Source: Hemileia vastatrix (taxonomy: Eukaryota; Basidiomycota; Pucciniomycetes; Pucciniales; Zaghouaniaceae). Taken from it: 64,000 nt of DNA. The stretch is taken from positions 6,536,501 through 6,600,500 of the forward strand of contig JASXTE010000001.1 in assembly GCA_030280995.1 (NCBI GenBank). Reading direction: 5' to 3'. The position numbers and the translations under genes were made by a program. Shown in pieces: positions 32,237 through 43,905 of the stretch. The notes under the pieces are model-generated. The model was not told the origin of the DNA. It did no database searches and saw only the letters and a list, made by a program, of their open reading frames with translations. Within the stretch, counting starts at the first letter, position 1. Each line of letters starts with the position of its first letter.

Positions 32237-33647
32237 ATGTATTCTGCTGCTGGATCTGGTGTTTCACTTCCTGTATATTTGTCAGTCAGGATTGTATCTT
32301 GAGATGGGCCCAAGTTTAATGGGGAAGAAGTTAAATGGTTCTTAAATCAGTATGAAGCTGATGCTGTTGTTGATGGTGCTTCACATTTGGATATGGTGAA
32401 GCAGATTTGGTTCTTTATTGTGGACAGAGAGGTTGAAATGGAGGTCATTGCTATGGATGGTTATAAAAAGTGGGACTGGTTGAAATTGTCAAAAGAGATG
32501 GTTGATAGATGGGGAGTTAGTTATACTATGGTGAGCTTTAACAATATTTTCAGTGATTGGTAAGCTAAAGGTGCTGTTTCAACTATGGTGGACTTTAAAA
32601 ACTTATGTAGGCAGTTTGATGAAGTAGTGGAACATTTGATTCTGGTTGAGGAGATAGGTCATGAAAATCAGGCAAAAGATTTATTTTGGTCATCTTTCAG
32701 TAGGGATATCAGGATGAATGTTTTAAAGGAACTGTATAGGAAGAACTTGATGGAAGATCTACCAAATGGAGAACAAAAACTGCCTGCTCTGGAGGTCATT
32801 AAAGAAAATATTCAGGCATATTTAAAGCTAATGGCATAGGACAAATATCAAGAATACTGCACTCAATATTTTAGCAAGGTTAGTGAAGTTTTGGCTGAAA
32901 ATAATGATATTATGGTCAAGTCTCAGTTGGGTCAGCCTGTTTCTAAGGTTGAGGGAAATGTTGATATTAGGATCTTGGATCATTTAGCTGACTTAACTAA
33001 GAAGCTCAAAATATTTTTTTCAAGAAACTCAGAAGGCCAAAAGAGCGCCTGTGGCTTCATCATCAACATCTTATTCTTATCAATCAAGAGTTTATGAGAG
33101 GAGGAATTATGGATTTAATGGAAATGTGAATTGGCTTAATGGGAATGGAAATGGAAATAGAAATGGTGGTAGTAATGGAAATGGTAACAGTGGTTATGGG
33201 GAACCTAGAGTATGCTCCTATTGTAATAGGAGGGGGCACAAAGCAGCAGATTGTTATTTTTTGAACAAGGACTTTCAAGCTGGTAGAGTCAAATTTGATG
33301 GAAAGGTTTACAAATTCCCAGATGTATATTTCATCAAACCCAGTGATGGGAATGCACCTTTGGATTTAGTTAGAAGGAATATGATGGCTGAAAAGATAGC
33401 CAGGTTTGAAGAGTTAACTGGTGATGATGATGAAAATGTTAAAGGTGGGAAAAGGATTGTTGGAAATTATGGTGGAAAAGTAGATAAGGGGAAACAAAAG
33501 GAGGCCATTAAGGCCACTTTTACAGCTTATTTTGGTGTATTGGAGCTAGGAGCCATTGCTAAGGTGGATGGTAACTGTATGGTTGGGGAGTATGATGTGG
33601 ATGCTGTCAGAAGAGCAGCTGCTAATAAATCTAAAAGTAGCATTTAA
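32237..33647 (+). pseudogene. gag: Gag of G2 with zinc knuckle, broken
   Basis: ATG at about 32237. The core matches the intact G1 gag: LSVRIVS, stop, DGPKFNGEEV, HLDMVKQIWFFIVDREVE, AMDGYKK. A TAG/TAA pattern breaks it near 32560 and 32837. After a frameshift near 33051 comes a Gly/Asn-rich stretch and a CCHC zinc knuckle CSYCNRRGHKAADC (about 33213-33254), then a basic and acidic tail to TAA 33645. It shows what G1 lacks: the knuckle that binds element RNA. Several stops; not functional. Confidence 0.8.
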
Positions 33648-33650
33648 AGC

Positions 33651-34190
33651 CAAATTAGGGAAAAATTAGGCAAGGCTGAAATTAATAATATTGAAAATAA
33701 ACCTTACTCAAAGGAAAAAATTTATAGAATGCAGAAGGGTATGGCAGATATGAGGCCTCCCAGTTTTGGAAATTTGGATTTAAATGATGAGCCTATGCCT
33801 GAGGATGAAAAATCGGATTCTGAGGAAGATGTACAAATAGTTTCTCTTCCCAGAACAAGTTTTTCTGGTCCTACTCATATGGAAGGGGTAAGGAGAGTCA
33901 GTGATGAATCTGGTTTAGGGAACAAATCTGGTGATGTAGCTAGGATTATGGTAGATGAAGATGTTAATATGGGGGGTTAATATGGCAATGTGGGTTCTCA
34001 AAAGGTGCCTAGGTCCAAGGTTATCAAAATTAAAGTACAATATGAAAGGCCAGTAGTATCTGGTCAAGAAAATTCTATGGAAATCGTTTTAGGTAGAGTG
34101 AATCAACTTCAGATTCCTCTATCTTTGGGGGAATTATTTATGATTAGTCCTGCCCTTTCAGAGAAGCAAAAGAAGCATATACCAAGGTGA
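33651..34190 (+). pseudogene. G2 gag-protease linker
   Basis: Two open pieces (33729-33980 and 33990-34190) in one frame, split by TAA at 33978. Acidic first, then basic. DLNDEPMPEDEKSDSEEDVQ and IPLSLGELFMISPALSEK resemble the linker before fungal Gypsy proteases, where ...EL..ISP... is common. No catalytic residues. Confidence 0.5.
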
Positions 34191-34199
34191 TGTGTATCT

Positions 34200-34670
34200 G
34201 CAGGAGAAGTGGAGTATATTTGTGAAAATTCTAAGAAGTTTGGAGAGGATTTTGAAACTCATTTTTCTTCTCCTTTAGGGTATTTAATGGTAATGTTGAA
34301 TGGAAAAGAGGTAAAGGCCCTGGTGGATTCTGGGTCTCAAATTAATTTAATTTCTTTAGACCAAGCAGCTAATATAGGCTTGCTAATTAAATCTGGTATT
34401 GGTGGAAACCTAAGATGTATAGGAAGGCATGCAACCAAACTTATGGGTATGGCTAAACATGTCAAGTTAAGTGTAGGTGGATCTGTTGGTAGGGTGAATT
34501 TTCATATTGCCAGAAGAGCTGTGAAAACAGTTCTTGGTGGGCCATTTTTGATGGATTTTGAGGCCAGAATAGGTTATCAGAGTGGAATGGGGGTTAGTTT
34601 AGAGATAACAGGTGAAGATATGAGGCAGCTTCATATGCAGTTGGCACCTCTAGGAGAAAATTGTTGGTAG
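34200..34670 (+). pseudogene. Retropepsin-like protease of G2
   Basis: GYLMVMLNGKEVKALVDSGS begins the domain; the DSG triad (about 34327) is intact and followed by QINLIS. Then GRHATKLMGMAKHVKLSVGG, and the second conserved strand VLGGPFLMDFEARIGY at about 34525-34570. Open for 153 codons up to the TAG at 34668, so the domain itself is intact, but flanking stops disconnect it from gag and RT. Confidence 0.75.
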
Positions 34671-34779
34671 ACAAGGCCTGGCTGAACTACTATGTGCCAG
34701 TGTTGTATGTGCACCAAGAAGAAACAAATTAAAAGGTCAGCTTCTGGTGAATTTATAAAAAATAATAAGTATGAACACC

Positions 34780-35420
34780 CTCATTTTTTGGGGTAGTAAG
34801 GGCTGATTGCTTTAATGTTGAAATCTCTCCTCAAAAAGAGATCCCAGATTTCAATAAGTCAGCTCACTTGGAAATAATTCAAGTTGATTCTCAATTATTT
34901 TCTGTTGATATATCTTTGGAATATTATTATGTGATGGAATTTCCTATATGTTTATTATTATTATCAAATTATTTTATAAAATTTAAAAACAGTTTAAAAG
35001 GAAAGATGGGATGTATTATGTTTGATTAAAGATGGAATAGGAATTCAGAAATTTGTGATGATATATGTGGTGGATTATTTTATGGACTCCAGAAAGAGGA
35101 TAAACTGAAATTATCTCAACAAAATCAACAAAACAATCTTAGAATAATTAATTCACAAAAAATAATATTTTTGATGATTCTATTTCTGTCCTCCAGAAAG
35201 AGGTTAAGCCTCCAACATTATTTACTGGTGATTTTATGGTGGAAAATTCTGATAAGGGTGTTAGAAAATTTTATGAAAAATTAGACAAAGAAAAGGGGGT
35301 AGTGATGAAAATATTAAAAATAAAAATTATATTTCAACTTATTTTGTTCATTATTCTGATTCTGGAAAAGAAGAAAATTCTGATAACAAATTATAAAACA
35401 GTGATACTATAATGGATCAA
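34780..35420 (+). pseudogene. G2 protease-RT spacer with purine boxes
   Basis: SAHLEIIQVDSQLFSV (about 34860-34910) matches the G1 spacer ORF. Purine boxes CTCCAGAAAGAGGATAAACT (about 35084) and CTCCAGAAAGAGGTTAAGCC (about 35192). Stops and frameshifts throughout. Confidence 0.6.
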
Positions 35421-35559
35421 AAACTCAAGTCAAAGTGGATGTTGATGTGGAAAAATATATAAAGGTAGCTAATATAGTTAGACCAATAAATGAACCCCTT
35501 CTGGCAAAATTAAATCCACCCTTGAGAAGATCAACTTTATCATGAGATCCATATGAATT

Positions 35560-36655
35560 TCCTTTAGTAAAGAAACTGTTGTAATTTTCTGAAACTTCAA
35601 GGATTACTTTTAAGAGATTGGAGGTTGTTAATTTTGGACCTAAAGATTGGCTGTCAGGTGAAGAGAAAAAGTTGTTGTTGAATGTGATGGTAAAGAGGGA
35701 GAAGGCCATTGAATTTGTAGAAGAGGAGAGAGGTTTTTTTAAAGCATTCTTTTGGGGAGTCCTACAAGATACCAGTTGTTTGTCATGAACCATTGCAACA
35801 AAAACCAATTCCTATACCCGTTGCTTTAAAAGAAGACTATATTGAAGTCATTAGAGAACAAATTTGCACTGGAATATATGAAAAGTCTTCATCAAGTTAT
35901 TCAAGTCCAGTTCTCTGTATTAAAAAACCTTTTGGAAAGCTCAGGGTAGTTCACAATCTTAGAGAATTTAATAGGGTTACAATAAAAGATGCTGGAGTAC
36001 CACACAGTCCAGAGGATTTTGTAGAGACATTTTCTGGAAGAGTGTGTTATGGTTTGGGAGATATAATGGGGGATATGATGAGATAGAGTTACATCAAGAT
36101 TCTAGGCCTCTCACAACTTTTCATATTTAACTTGGAAAATTACAGATGACAAGCTTACCTCAAGGAGCAACAAATTTGGTTTCCATTTATCAAGCTCCAA
36201 TGGCTTGGACTCTACAGAATAAAATTCCACAATATTCTAGAATAATTATTTATGATTGTGTAGTTAAAGGCCCTTCAACCAATTATGATAATGAAGTGTT
36301 GAAGGAGAATCCAGGAATACAAAAACTTATATGGGAATATGCTATTGTCTTAGAGAAGATTTTGTTTAGGATTGAAGAAGCTAGATTAACTATTTCAGGT
36401 TCCAAATTTTCTTGTTGTGTGCCAGCTTTAGAAATTCTTGGTCATGTGGTATGTGAAGAGGGTAGTATTATGTCAAAGAAGAAGGTGAACAAAATTCAGT
36501 CCTGGCCAAGACCCAAGAATACAACCAAAGTCAAAGGGTTTTTAGGTGTATGTGTTTATGTTAGAATGTTTATTAAGGAATTTTCTTTATTGGCTGCTCT
36601 TTTGAGACAGTTGACTAGGAAGGATGCTGACTGGGAGTGGGATGAAGAGTATTAA
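35560..36655 (+). pseudogene. Reverse transcriptase of G2
   Basis: From about 35793: PIPIPVALKEDYIEVIREQI, SSSSYSSPVLCIKKPFGK, LRVVHNLREFNRVT. The segment FSGRVCYGLGDIMGDMM is where the first catalytic Asp lies. After a stop at 36084, MTSLPQGATNLVSIYQAPMAW. The YxDD box is corrupted to IIIYDCVVKG (36245-36275). Then ILGHVVCEEGSIMSKKKV and TTKVKGFLGVCVYVRMFIKEF. Stops at 36084 and 36653. Family: same lineage as G1. Inactive. Confidence 0.8.
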
Positions 36656-37085
36656 GAGGTGTTTGAGAGATTGAAGAAGGTTTTTGGAGAAGATATTATC
36701 CTGCATAAGTTAGATTATGTAAAAGATGCAGGTAGAATTTATTTAGCAGCTGATTCAAGTCAGATTGCTGCTGGGGTAGGTCTGTCCCATATTAGACCAG
36801 TAAGATATGAATCTATAGTTTTCACTGAGGTGGAGTCAAGATATTCACAACCAAAATTGGCGCTTTATGGAGTGGTGAAAATTTTAAAGAAGCTTCAAAT
36901 GTTTTATGGGGACAACACTTCAAACTACAAGTGGATGCAAAATCTTTAATTCAAATGATTAATTCTCTTAATTTACTGAATGTATCCGTGACCAGATGGG
37001 TAGCTTTAATTCATAATTTTTCTTTTGATCTATTTCATAAGCCTGGAAAGATGTTTATTATGCCAGATGTATTTTCAAGAAGACC
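36656..37085 (+). pseudogene. RNase H of G2
   Basis: FERLKKVFGEDIILHKLDY, RIYLAADSSQIAAGVGL (first Asp), ESRYSQPKLALYGVVKILKK (Gln/Lys around the Glu position), then VDAKSLIQMINSLN (Asp), followed by VTRWVALIHNFSFDLFHKPG and MPDVFSRRPP, the usual RNase H end. One frameshift near 36940. Confidence 0.75.
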
Positions 37086-37866
37086 ACCCACAGAAGAGGA
37101 TTTTGACTCTGAAGAATTCAATGAAGATATACCTGTAATCAAGGCCAGCATGAAAGGTGCTGAAGACTTTCCTTACCTCCCCCATGAGGTAAAACTGGCT
37201 GGCTTAATAAGTTTAGATAATGAGGACCTCCCAAATGAGGATAGACTGGATAATAATAATAAAAATATAGTAAATTATGTGCTTGGGGAGTTCAATGATG
37301 GTTTAGAAAAACTCAGTAAAAAAGAAGTTGGAGATGTTGTGTATATGGATGAGGATGGTGATATTTTGTGGGATAGTAGAGAGCTGGTGAATGGTGTATA
37401 TTTTGGAATGTTATTAAATTTGGTTAAAGAGAGGTTGGGTGATTGTTAAAATTTGTTTAAAAGGAGGTTGGACAAAGAGGAGGATGTTGATGCTGAAAAG
37501 GGTAAAAAAGGAAAAGAAGAAAATTTGGTTGTAAAATGGTTGAAAGGTTCAAAAGTGGAAAACTCAAAATCTTTTATGATAAATAGGAAAATTAAAGGAT
37601 TAAAATTATTGTCTCATTCATGTGCAGGTGATTTAGGAGATAGGGAAGTGCCCATAGATGTGATATTAATGGATTTTCAAGATGATGTCTGGGTACAGAC
37701 AGGTTTTTATTATAAAATGGTTAAATATTTATTAAAATTAGAAAGGCTGGATAACTGTTATAATGATGAATGGCTGGCTATCAAAAGGAATTTGCCGGAA
37801 GTTTATCTATCTGAAAGAAAATTTATGAGGAGGAGGTATATAAATCCTCAAGTTGCTTTACCATAA
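37086..37866 (+). pseudogene. G2 RNase H-integrase linker
   Basis: Acidic, low-similarity region (two open pieces, 37086-37449 and 37453-37866, same frame, split by TAA 37447). GRELVNG/VYFGMLLNLV parts have no known motif. It ends in LSERKFMRRRYINPQ, the normal lead-in to the integrase zinc domain. Confidence 0.55.
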
Positions 37867-38609
37867 AAGAAAGGGCAAGAATTGGTTATGAAGTTACTGC
37901 ATGAAGATCTTGGGCATAGAGGAGTGGGTGAAACTTATAGGCAAATTGATGATAGATTTTTGTGGCATTGAATGATACTGGCTGTTAAAAAATGGGCTCA
38001 GTCATGCAATGAATGTCAAAGGAGGAGTTATTTAAGGACAAAGGAACCTGGACATGCAACTGGAAAAAACACTCTTTTTAGTAGGGTTAGTTTGGATGAT
38101 GTTCATATAAAAGAGGGGAGATATAAGTATTTAATTGTAGCCAGTGATGAATTATCTGGTTAGGCAGAGGCAGCTCCTCTTATGAATCTGAATTTTAGGA
38201 ATGTGGAAGATTCTTTAATGAAAAGTTGGGTGTATTGGTATGGAGTTATGAATTTGGTAACAGTTGATGGAGGTCCTTAATTTGGGACAGAGTTTAGAAA
38301 GGCTATAATAAAATTTAGATCAAAGGCTAGGGTAGCAAACTCATATTAGCCTAAATCTGTAAGAATTGTAGAAAGAGGGTATCAAGTTATAAAGGATGCT
38401 TTAGTTAAAATGTGTGGAGCAAGTGCTGAAAAGTGGAGGCACTATTTACCATTAGTTTTATTTTCTGAGAGAATCACTTCTAAAAGTAAAACTGGATATT
38501 CACCATATGAACTAGTTTTGGCCAGTAAAAATTATTACCAGTTGATATAGAGGCTGGATCATATCTTGGATTAGACTGAGATATGTTCAAAACTAGTGAA
38601 GAATTATTA
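37867..38609 (+). pseudogene. Integrase of G2, first part
   Basis: Zinc domain: KLLHEDLGHRGVGETYRQI (two His), CNECQRRS (two Cys). Core: RVSLDDVHIK (first Asp), VTVDGGP (second Asp, followed by a TAA), SVRIVERGYQVIKDAL (Glu). Then WRHYLPLVLFSERITSKSKTGYSPYELV. Stops at 37969, 38161, 38278 and 38347, and a frameshift near 38535. The frame GAA GAA TTA TTA is cut at 38609 by the MITE and H2a and continues at 45673 with TGT GCA AGA. Confidence 0.8.
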
Positions 38610-38810
38610 GGGGGTATTAAAGCTAAAAATCTTTCATTTTCATAATTACTTTTTTTCCCACTAAATCAACTATGATTATTTTTTAAAATATGGCATACTG
38701 TGCCCCAAAAACACCTTTTTACAGCTATTTAATGTCAATTTTGTGGCTTCTGTTTTGAGTTGTAAAATAACTTTCAAATATTTACAAATTTCTAACATTG
38801 ATACCCCCTA
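38610..38810. mobile_element. MITE (201 bp), copy 1
   Basis: GGGGGTATTAAAG...CATTGATACCCCCTA, flanked by TTA on both sides (38607-38609 and 38811-38813). In reverse orientation it matches 56555-56757 (shared GGTGTTTTTGGGGCACA, CATATTT, AATAATCATNGTTGATTT). Its ends are like H1's, so H1-type transposase could mobilise it (inference). Confidence 0.85.
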
Positions 38811-38845
38811 TTAGGGGGTGTCAGTTCTGGCAAATCCGCACTTAC

Positions 38846-38873
38846 AAATCCGCACTTAAATAAGTGCGGATTT
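38846..38873. repeat. Subterminal palindrome of H2a
   Basis: AAATCCGCACTTA and its reverse complement around a 2-nt centre. The CCGCACTT unit also occurs once more at 38836, and inverted at the right end (45620-45645). Confidence 0.75.
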
Positions 38874-39098
38874 CCAAAACACACTAGCCCCAATACTAGT
38901 GGATTTCAAAATGAAATAAGTCACTTATTTCACTCAAATCCACACTTTCTCAACCAAAAGTGCTGATTTCACCATCAAGTCCCATTTCACTGATTTATCA
39001 GCATCATCTGATTCATACGCAGCACTCCGCAGCATAACACTTCATAACTCAAAACATCGTACATCACTTACATCTTCATATCATATCATATAAGAGTT

Positions 39099-39732
39099 AT
39101 GTCTTCCTCACTTTCAAATCGTGATAAATTACATAAAGCAATGACTTTCATGGCTCTTGAACTGCTCTTGGACTCTGATTCCGATTCTGATTCTGATCTA
39201 GAAGAAGATTTTGTCTTTTTATCAAAAATGGCCACGAAACGTTACCTTCTTCCCAGAAAGCCTCAAGTACTTCATACCCCCAAGTACACCATCCAAACAC
39301 TTTTTAAACTATCTACACCCAGTTTTAGACAGCTGTTCAGGACCTCTCAGGAATGTTTCCTTAAATTGCTTGAGCTTATTTAGGAGCATCCCATATTTCC
39401 TAATAATTCTCAAAAAGAACAACAACATCCTTCAATTCAATTGGCCATCACACTATGTCATTTGGATTCAAATGGTAATGGAGCCACTTTGAAACGTTTA
39501 GAAAATGTCTTTGATTTAGGGTATGGTTCAGTTAACACTTATACCAAACAATGTATCACTTCCATCAACTCCTTCTAATCTCAACTTCTCACCTGGCCAA
39601 CAAAAGAAAAGCGACTTGAATCATCTCAGGTTATGCAAGCAGAGGGCTTCCCAGGATGTATTGGTTTTGTTGATGGTACTGATATTCCTTTGAGCCAGAA
39701 ACCTGCTCAAGGTGGAAACAATTACTTTCACA
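39099..39732 (+). pseudogene. Transposase of H2a, truncated
   Basis: ATG 39099. Same protein as H2b (LLDSDSDSDSDLEEDF, PQVLHTPKYTIQTL, FRQLFRTSQECFLKLLELI). Stops at 39381 and 39578. CIGFVDGTDIPLSQKPAQ (first catalytic Asp) is present. The frame breaks after GGNNYF, where the TET module begins, so the second Asp and the Glu are missing. Confidence 0.8.
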
Positions 39733-39739
39733 TTCTCGT

Positions 39740-42060
39740 CAAAAATTTTCACCAAAATATTTACAAGTCAAAAAAATTCTATATCTGTTTTAAAAAATTG
39801 GCAATACTCTCCCCTGCATTTTATTGAAGCAAGGGGTGGATATCACCAAAATTTTTCTAAGTCATCAATTTCACATTTCAGATTTGAAAATTTGGCAATA
39901 CCCCCCCCCCCCCTGCATTTTATTGAAGTAAGTGGTGAAAGTCATCTAAATTTAATATAATTACGTAAATTATTAAATAAATATCTAATATATATCACTT
40001 TCCCTAGTTTAAAGTAATGACAATCCCTCAAGCCAAAATGCAGACCAAGTCTAGAAACAAAAGTTTGGGACTTTCCACAGGTATAGGCTAGAGGAACCCC
40101 ATGAAACAAATAAATGTTATCATGATTACCATTTATACAACACAAGGTCGTGGGCCCATTACTTTAGTTGAGGAAATTGATACATAAAAAATATTTATTA
40201 AAAATTTATGAAAAAATATAAAATTTTCGATGACAACTCTAATCCCCATACTTTTTGGATCTAAATAAAGTTTTTTTAAATCGATTAACTTTACCTTCTT
40301 TAATTACCTTATTGATTCTTTGAATCAACTTATGACTGATTTGAAATGAGCAAGCAAAATGTGTTAAATCTTGACAGGATTCCAAACCAGGAGGAGCTTT
40401 GGTCATTTGATTATTATCCTTAGAAGAATTCCAAATAGTTTCGATGATACCATTTCCCAAACCAAAATCAATGATGCACTGGTGGTCTGGAAAATATAAA
40501 CTATGTCATTTAGTTTTAGCTGGAGATGGTATTGGTTGGCCAGTAATTGGTTTGATATATGAGAATATACCAAAAGTAAGAAAATTGGTGTCCTTGGTAT
40601 CAGTGTGAATTTTATTGTGAAATCCAGAATTAGTGATAATAACATTAGAAAATAAAAGATATTCGTGGCTGATATCTTCCAATTCGGTATTCCAACTTTG
40701 GTTGCAAGTTCATGATTTTCTTCAAATGCTTTATTACAGTGCTTTTTGAGTCAAAGAGCAAGAAAAGAGTTAAAGGAAGGTAGAGTGTCCCATAAGCAAA
40801 AATCTTCATCTTTTTGAGCTTTAGTGATATTTTTGAGCAACAAATATATGCCTAGATAATAATCATATAAGAGTTTCAGAATCCTTATCCTCTAAATATG
40901 CAATATAAAAATGTGAAATAAGACAAGTGAAATTTGGAAAAAAGGCTCAACTTCAAAGGTCAAAATCTCAGCAACCACTGAACCTAATTCAAACCTGTTT
41001 GAGGGAAATGAAAGATATGCTTTAGTAGAATCTTCAGTTAAAGGACATGTGATTTAAATAAACCTAACCCTAATTTGTTACATAAAAAAATGAAATAAAA
41101 ATTTAAATTGGGAAAAAAAAGGCTCAACTTTAACGGACAATATCTCAGCAACCACTGAATCAAATTCAAATCTGTTTGTGGGAAATGAAAGGTAGCCTTC
41201 AGGAGAATCTTCAGTAAAAAGAACATTAGATTTGAATAAACCTAACCCTAATTCCGAGTCTGGTTTTCAAAATTTTACAAAAACTTGAAAAGTGGTAATG
41301 AAGATGAGATCAAAAGGAGTTTTATAAGTTCACTGTTATCCAGATAAGAGTCATACATATATTTAAGTATGAAATTTTCATAAATGGAATGAGATATCAT
41401 ATAGGCATGAAAAAAAGGAGATGAAACTTACCTTGATTGAAAAGTAGGAAAAATAGAGTGAGAAAGATTGATGTTGGAATTGTGGGGAAATTGAATATGG
41501 AGTAAGTGAAATGCATAAAGAATGTGCAATGTATGTGTTTCAATGAAATGGAGCCAAAAAAAAGTGAAATAAGGGAAAGGGGGGATAATGACCATGCCAA
41601 GGAGGGATGAAGAGTAGGGTGATGGAGCTAAAAAAGAAAGTAAAGAGGGAGAGAAAAAAAAGGTTAATTATACCATTGAAATCCAAAATAACCACTTACA
41701 AAAAAAATTTAGATAAAAAAAATAAAATAAACAGAAAAAAACAAAAAAAATTATAATTAGTAATCAAAAAATCAAAATAAAAGAATAAAGTGACTTACTT
41801 GGAGAGATGAGATGACAAAATGAATGAAACCAAATTGTTTGAGGGATGTTTGAGGAGAATAGGAAAAGGATATGAGGGATGAATGAAAAAAAAAATCACT
41901 GACAAAATATGCGATTTCATGTTGAGCTGGTGAAAGAAAACCAATGAGCCATCCAAAAAAAAAATTTTCACTGTAAATTCCAAAAAAAATGAATATGCAA
42001 CAAACCAAAATACCAACCCAAGTGAATGAAGTACACAAAGAGGACATTTGGAGAGTACAA
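39740..42060. repeat. TET module of H2a (2.3-kb duplicate of 27900-30230)
   Basis: Collinear and nearly identical by eye to the H1 segment: tandem-repeat tail, small ORF (39942-40145), TET-like gene (40239 on), duplicated units, leader and donor sites. Left junction near 39732-39743, right junction near 42055. A C tract at 39901-39913 is longer than in H1 (6 C). Confidence 0.85.
40239..40880 (-). pseudogene. TET/JBP-like dioxygenase of H2a, inactive copy
   Basis: Parallel to the H1 copy: SNVIITNSGFHNKIHTDTKD keeps H-x-D, then LTFGIFSYIKPITGQPIP, a stop at the KGHC position (TK*HS), LYFPDHQCIIDFGLGNGIIE. The distal His is Asn here (KDNNQMT rather than KDNHQTT), which would remove a metal ligand. 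The TGA in SFLAL*LKK is shared with H1, so it pre-dates the duplication. Ends at the same KKYGD TAG. Confidence 0.65.
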
Positions 42061-42457
42061 AATGGTATGGGAAAGAAAGGGATGATGTGGCCAACATGTT
42101 GTTTTGAAAAAAAAATCACGAAAAAAGTGCTGATTTGAGGTCAGAACTGACACCCATAGAAAAAAGATTAAGAAGTAGAAGAAATAGGGGGTGTCAGTTC
42201 TGGCAAATCCGCACTTAAATAAGTGCGGATTTCCAAAACACACTAGCCCCAATACTGGTGGATTTCAAAATGAAATAAGTCACTTATTTCACTCAAATCC
42301 GCACTTTCTCAACCAAAAGTGCTGATTTCACCATCAAGTCCCATTTCACTGATTTGTCAGCATCATCCCATTCATACGCAGCACTCCGCAGCATAACACT
42401 TCATAACTCAAAACATCGTACATCACTTACATCTTCATATCATATCATATAAGAGTC

Positions 42458-43717
42458 ATGCCTTCCTCACTTTCAAATCGTGATAAATTACATAAAGCAA
42501 TGACTTTCATGGCGCTTGAACTGCTCTTGGACTCTGATTCCGATTCTGATCTAGAAGAAGATTTTGTCGTTTTATCAAAAATGGCCAGGAAACGTTACCT
42601 TCTTCCCAGAAAGCCTCAAGTACTTCATACCTCCAAGTACACCATCCAAACACTTCTTAACCTATCTACACCCAGTTTTAGACAGCTGTTCAGGACTTCT
42701 CAGGAATGTTTCCTTAAATTGCTTGAGCTTATTCAGGATCATCCCATATTTCACAATAATTCTCAAAAAGAACAACGACATCCTTCAATTCAATTGGCCA
42801 TCACACTATGTCGTTTGGGTTCAAATGGTAATGGAGCCGCTTTGAAACGTTTAGAAAATGTCTTTGATTTAGGGTATGGTTCAGTTAACACTTATACCAA
42901 ACGATGTATCACTGCCATCAACTCCTTGGAATCTCAACTTCTCACCTGGCCAACAAAAGAAGAGCGACTTGAATCATCTCAGGTTATGCAAGCAGAGGGC
43001 TTTCCAGGATGTATTCGTTTTGTTGATGGTACTACTATTCCTTTGAGCCAGAAACCTGCTCAAGGTGGAAACAATTACTTTGACGGTAAAAAGAGGTAGA
43101 TTATTTTTAACTCCTTTCATCCTCCTTGAAACTAACACAAACAAATATATCTTCTTTATAGATATTCAATTAACGTTCAGCTTATATGTGACGTAAACAA
43201 AAAATTTATATCATTCTTCGCTGGCTATCCTGGCTCATGTCATGACTCCTAGGTCTTCCAAAGAATGCATATTTCAAATGAACCTGAAAAATTCTTTGAT
43301 GAAAATCAGTATCTTCTTGCAGATTCTGCTTATGTGAATGGAAAGTATGTACTTCCTGCTTTTCGGGGAGCAGCTTCAGAAGACAGTCAAAATGCCAAAT
43401 TCAACAATCATTTGGCAAAGTCAAGAGTCCGTATTGAACATTCTATTGGAATCTTGAAAGGCCATTTTTCTAGTTTAAGGTAATTAAGAAGTCCTCTTAG
43501 AAATAAATCTGAAATGGAGGCGGTGATCAACTGGATTCTGTGTTGCACTATACTTCATAACCTACTTGCTGACCTCAAAGATCAATGGTTAGAGCTGTAT
43601 GAAGATGAACAAGCTGATTCACCTCTGACTATATCCAACACTTCTATTTCTCAATCAACTAGTATAAGGGCGAAAATCCTTCCAATAACACTCCTACATT
43701 TTTCAACGCAATTTTAA
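42458..43717 (+). pseudogene. PIF/Harbinger DDE transposase of H2b
   Basis: ATG 42458, exon 1 to 43095, intron 43096-43161 (GTAGAT...TTTATAG, 66 bp), exon 2 to TAA about 43717. Acidic Asp/Ser head, then PQVLHTSKYTIQTLLNLS, HTH-like region LAITLCRLGSNGNGAALKRL, VFDLGYGSVNTYTKR. Catalytic: Asp in RFVDGTTIPLSQKP (Arg replaces Gly in CIGF), Asp in GYPGSCHDS, Glu in SRVRIEHSIGILKG. Premature TAG 43250-43252 straight after CHDS and TAA 43481-43483. It served to establish the intron and the frame used for H1. Confidence 0.88.
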
Positions 43718-43739
43718 TTTTTTTCTCTTTCCCTTCAAA

Positions 43740-43905
43740 TTATCAATTCGCATGTATTATTCACTGAGAATGGTAAATTTTTTTGCATATTTTTTTGGTT
43801 TTTGAATTTGCTGTTAAAGTCTTATTTTTTTTTCTCTCTGTGTTTTCTTTCATCAACTCAACATGAAATCGCATATTTTCAGCAAACGCATATTTTTTCA
43901 GTCAC
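43740..43905 (+). other. Leader remnant of a TET-like gene in H2b
   Basis: CAACGC-ATTTTAATTTTT directly after the transposase stop and CTCAACATGAAATCGCATAT at about 43857 match the minus strand of H1 at 30260 and 30110 in the same order and spacing. H2b therefore once had the transposase-then-TET order of H1; the coding part is gone. Confidence 0.6.
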
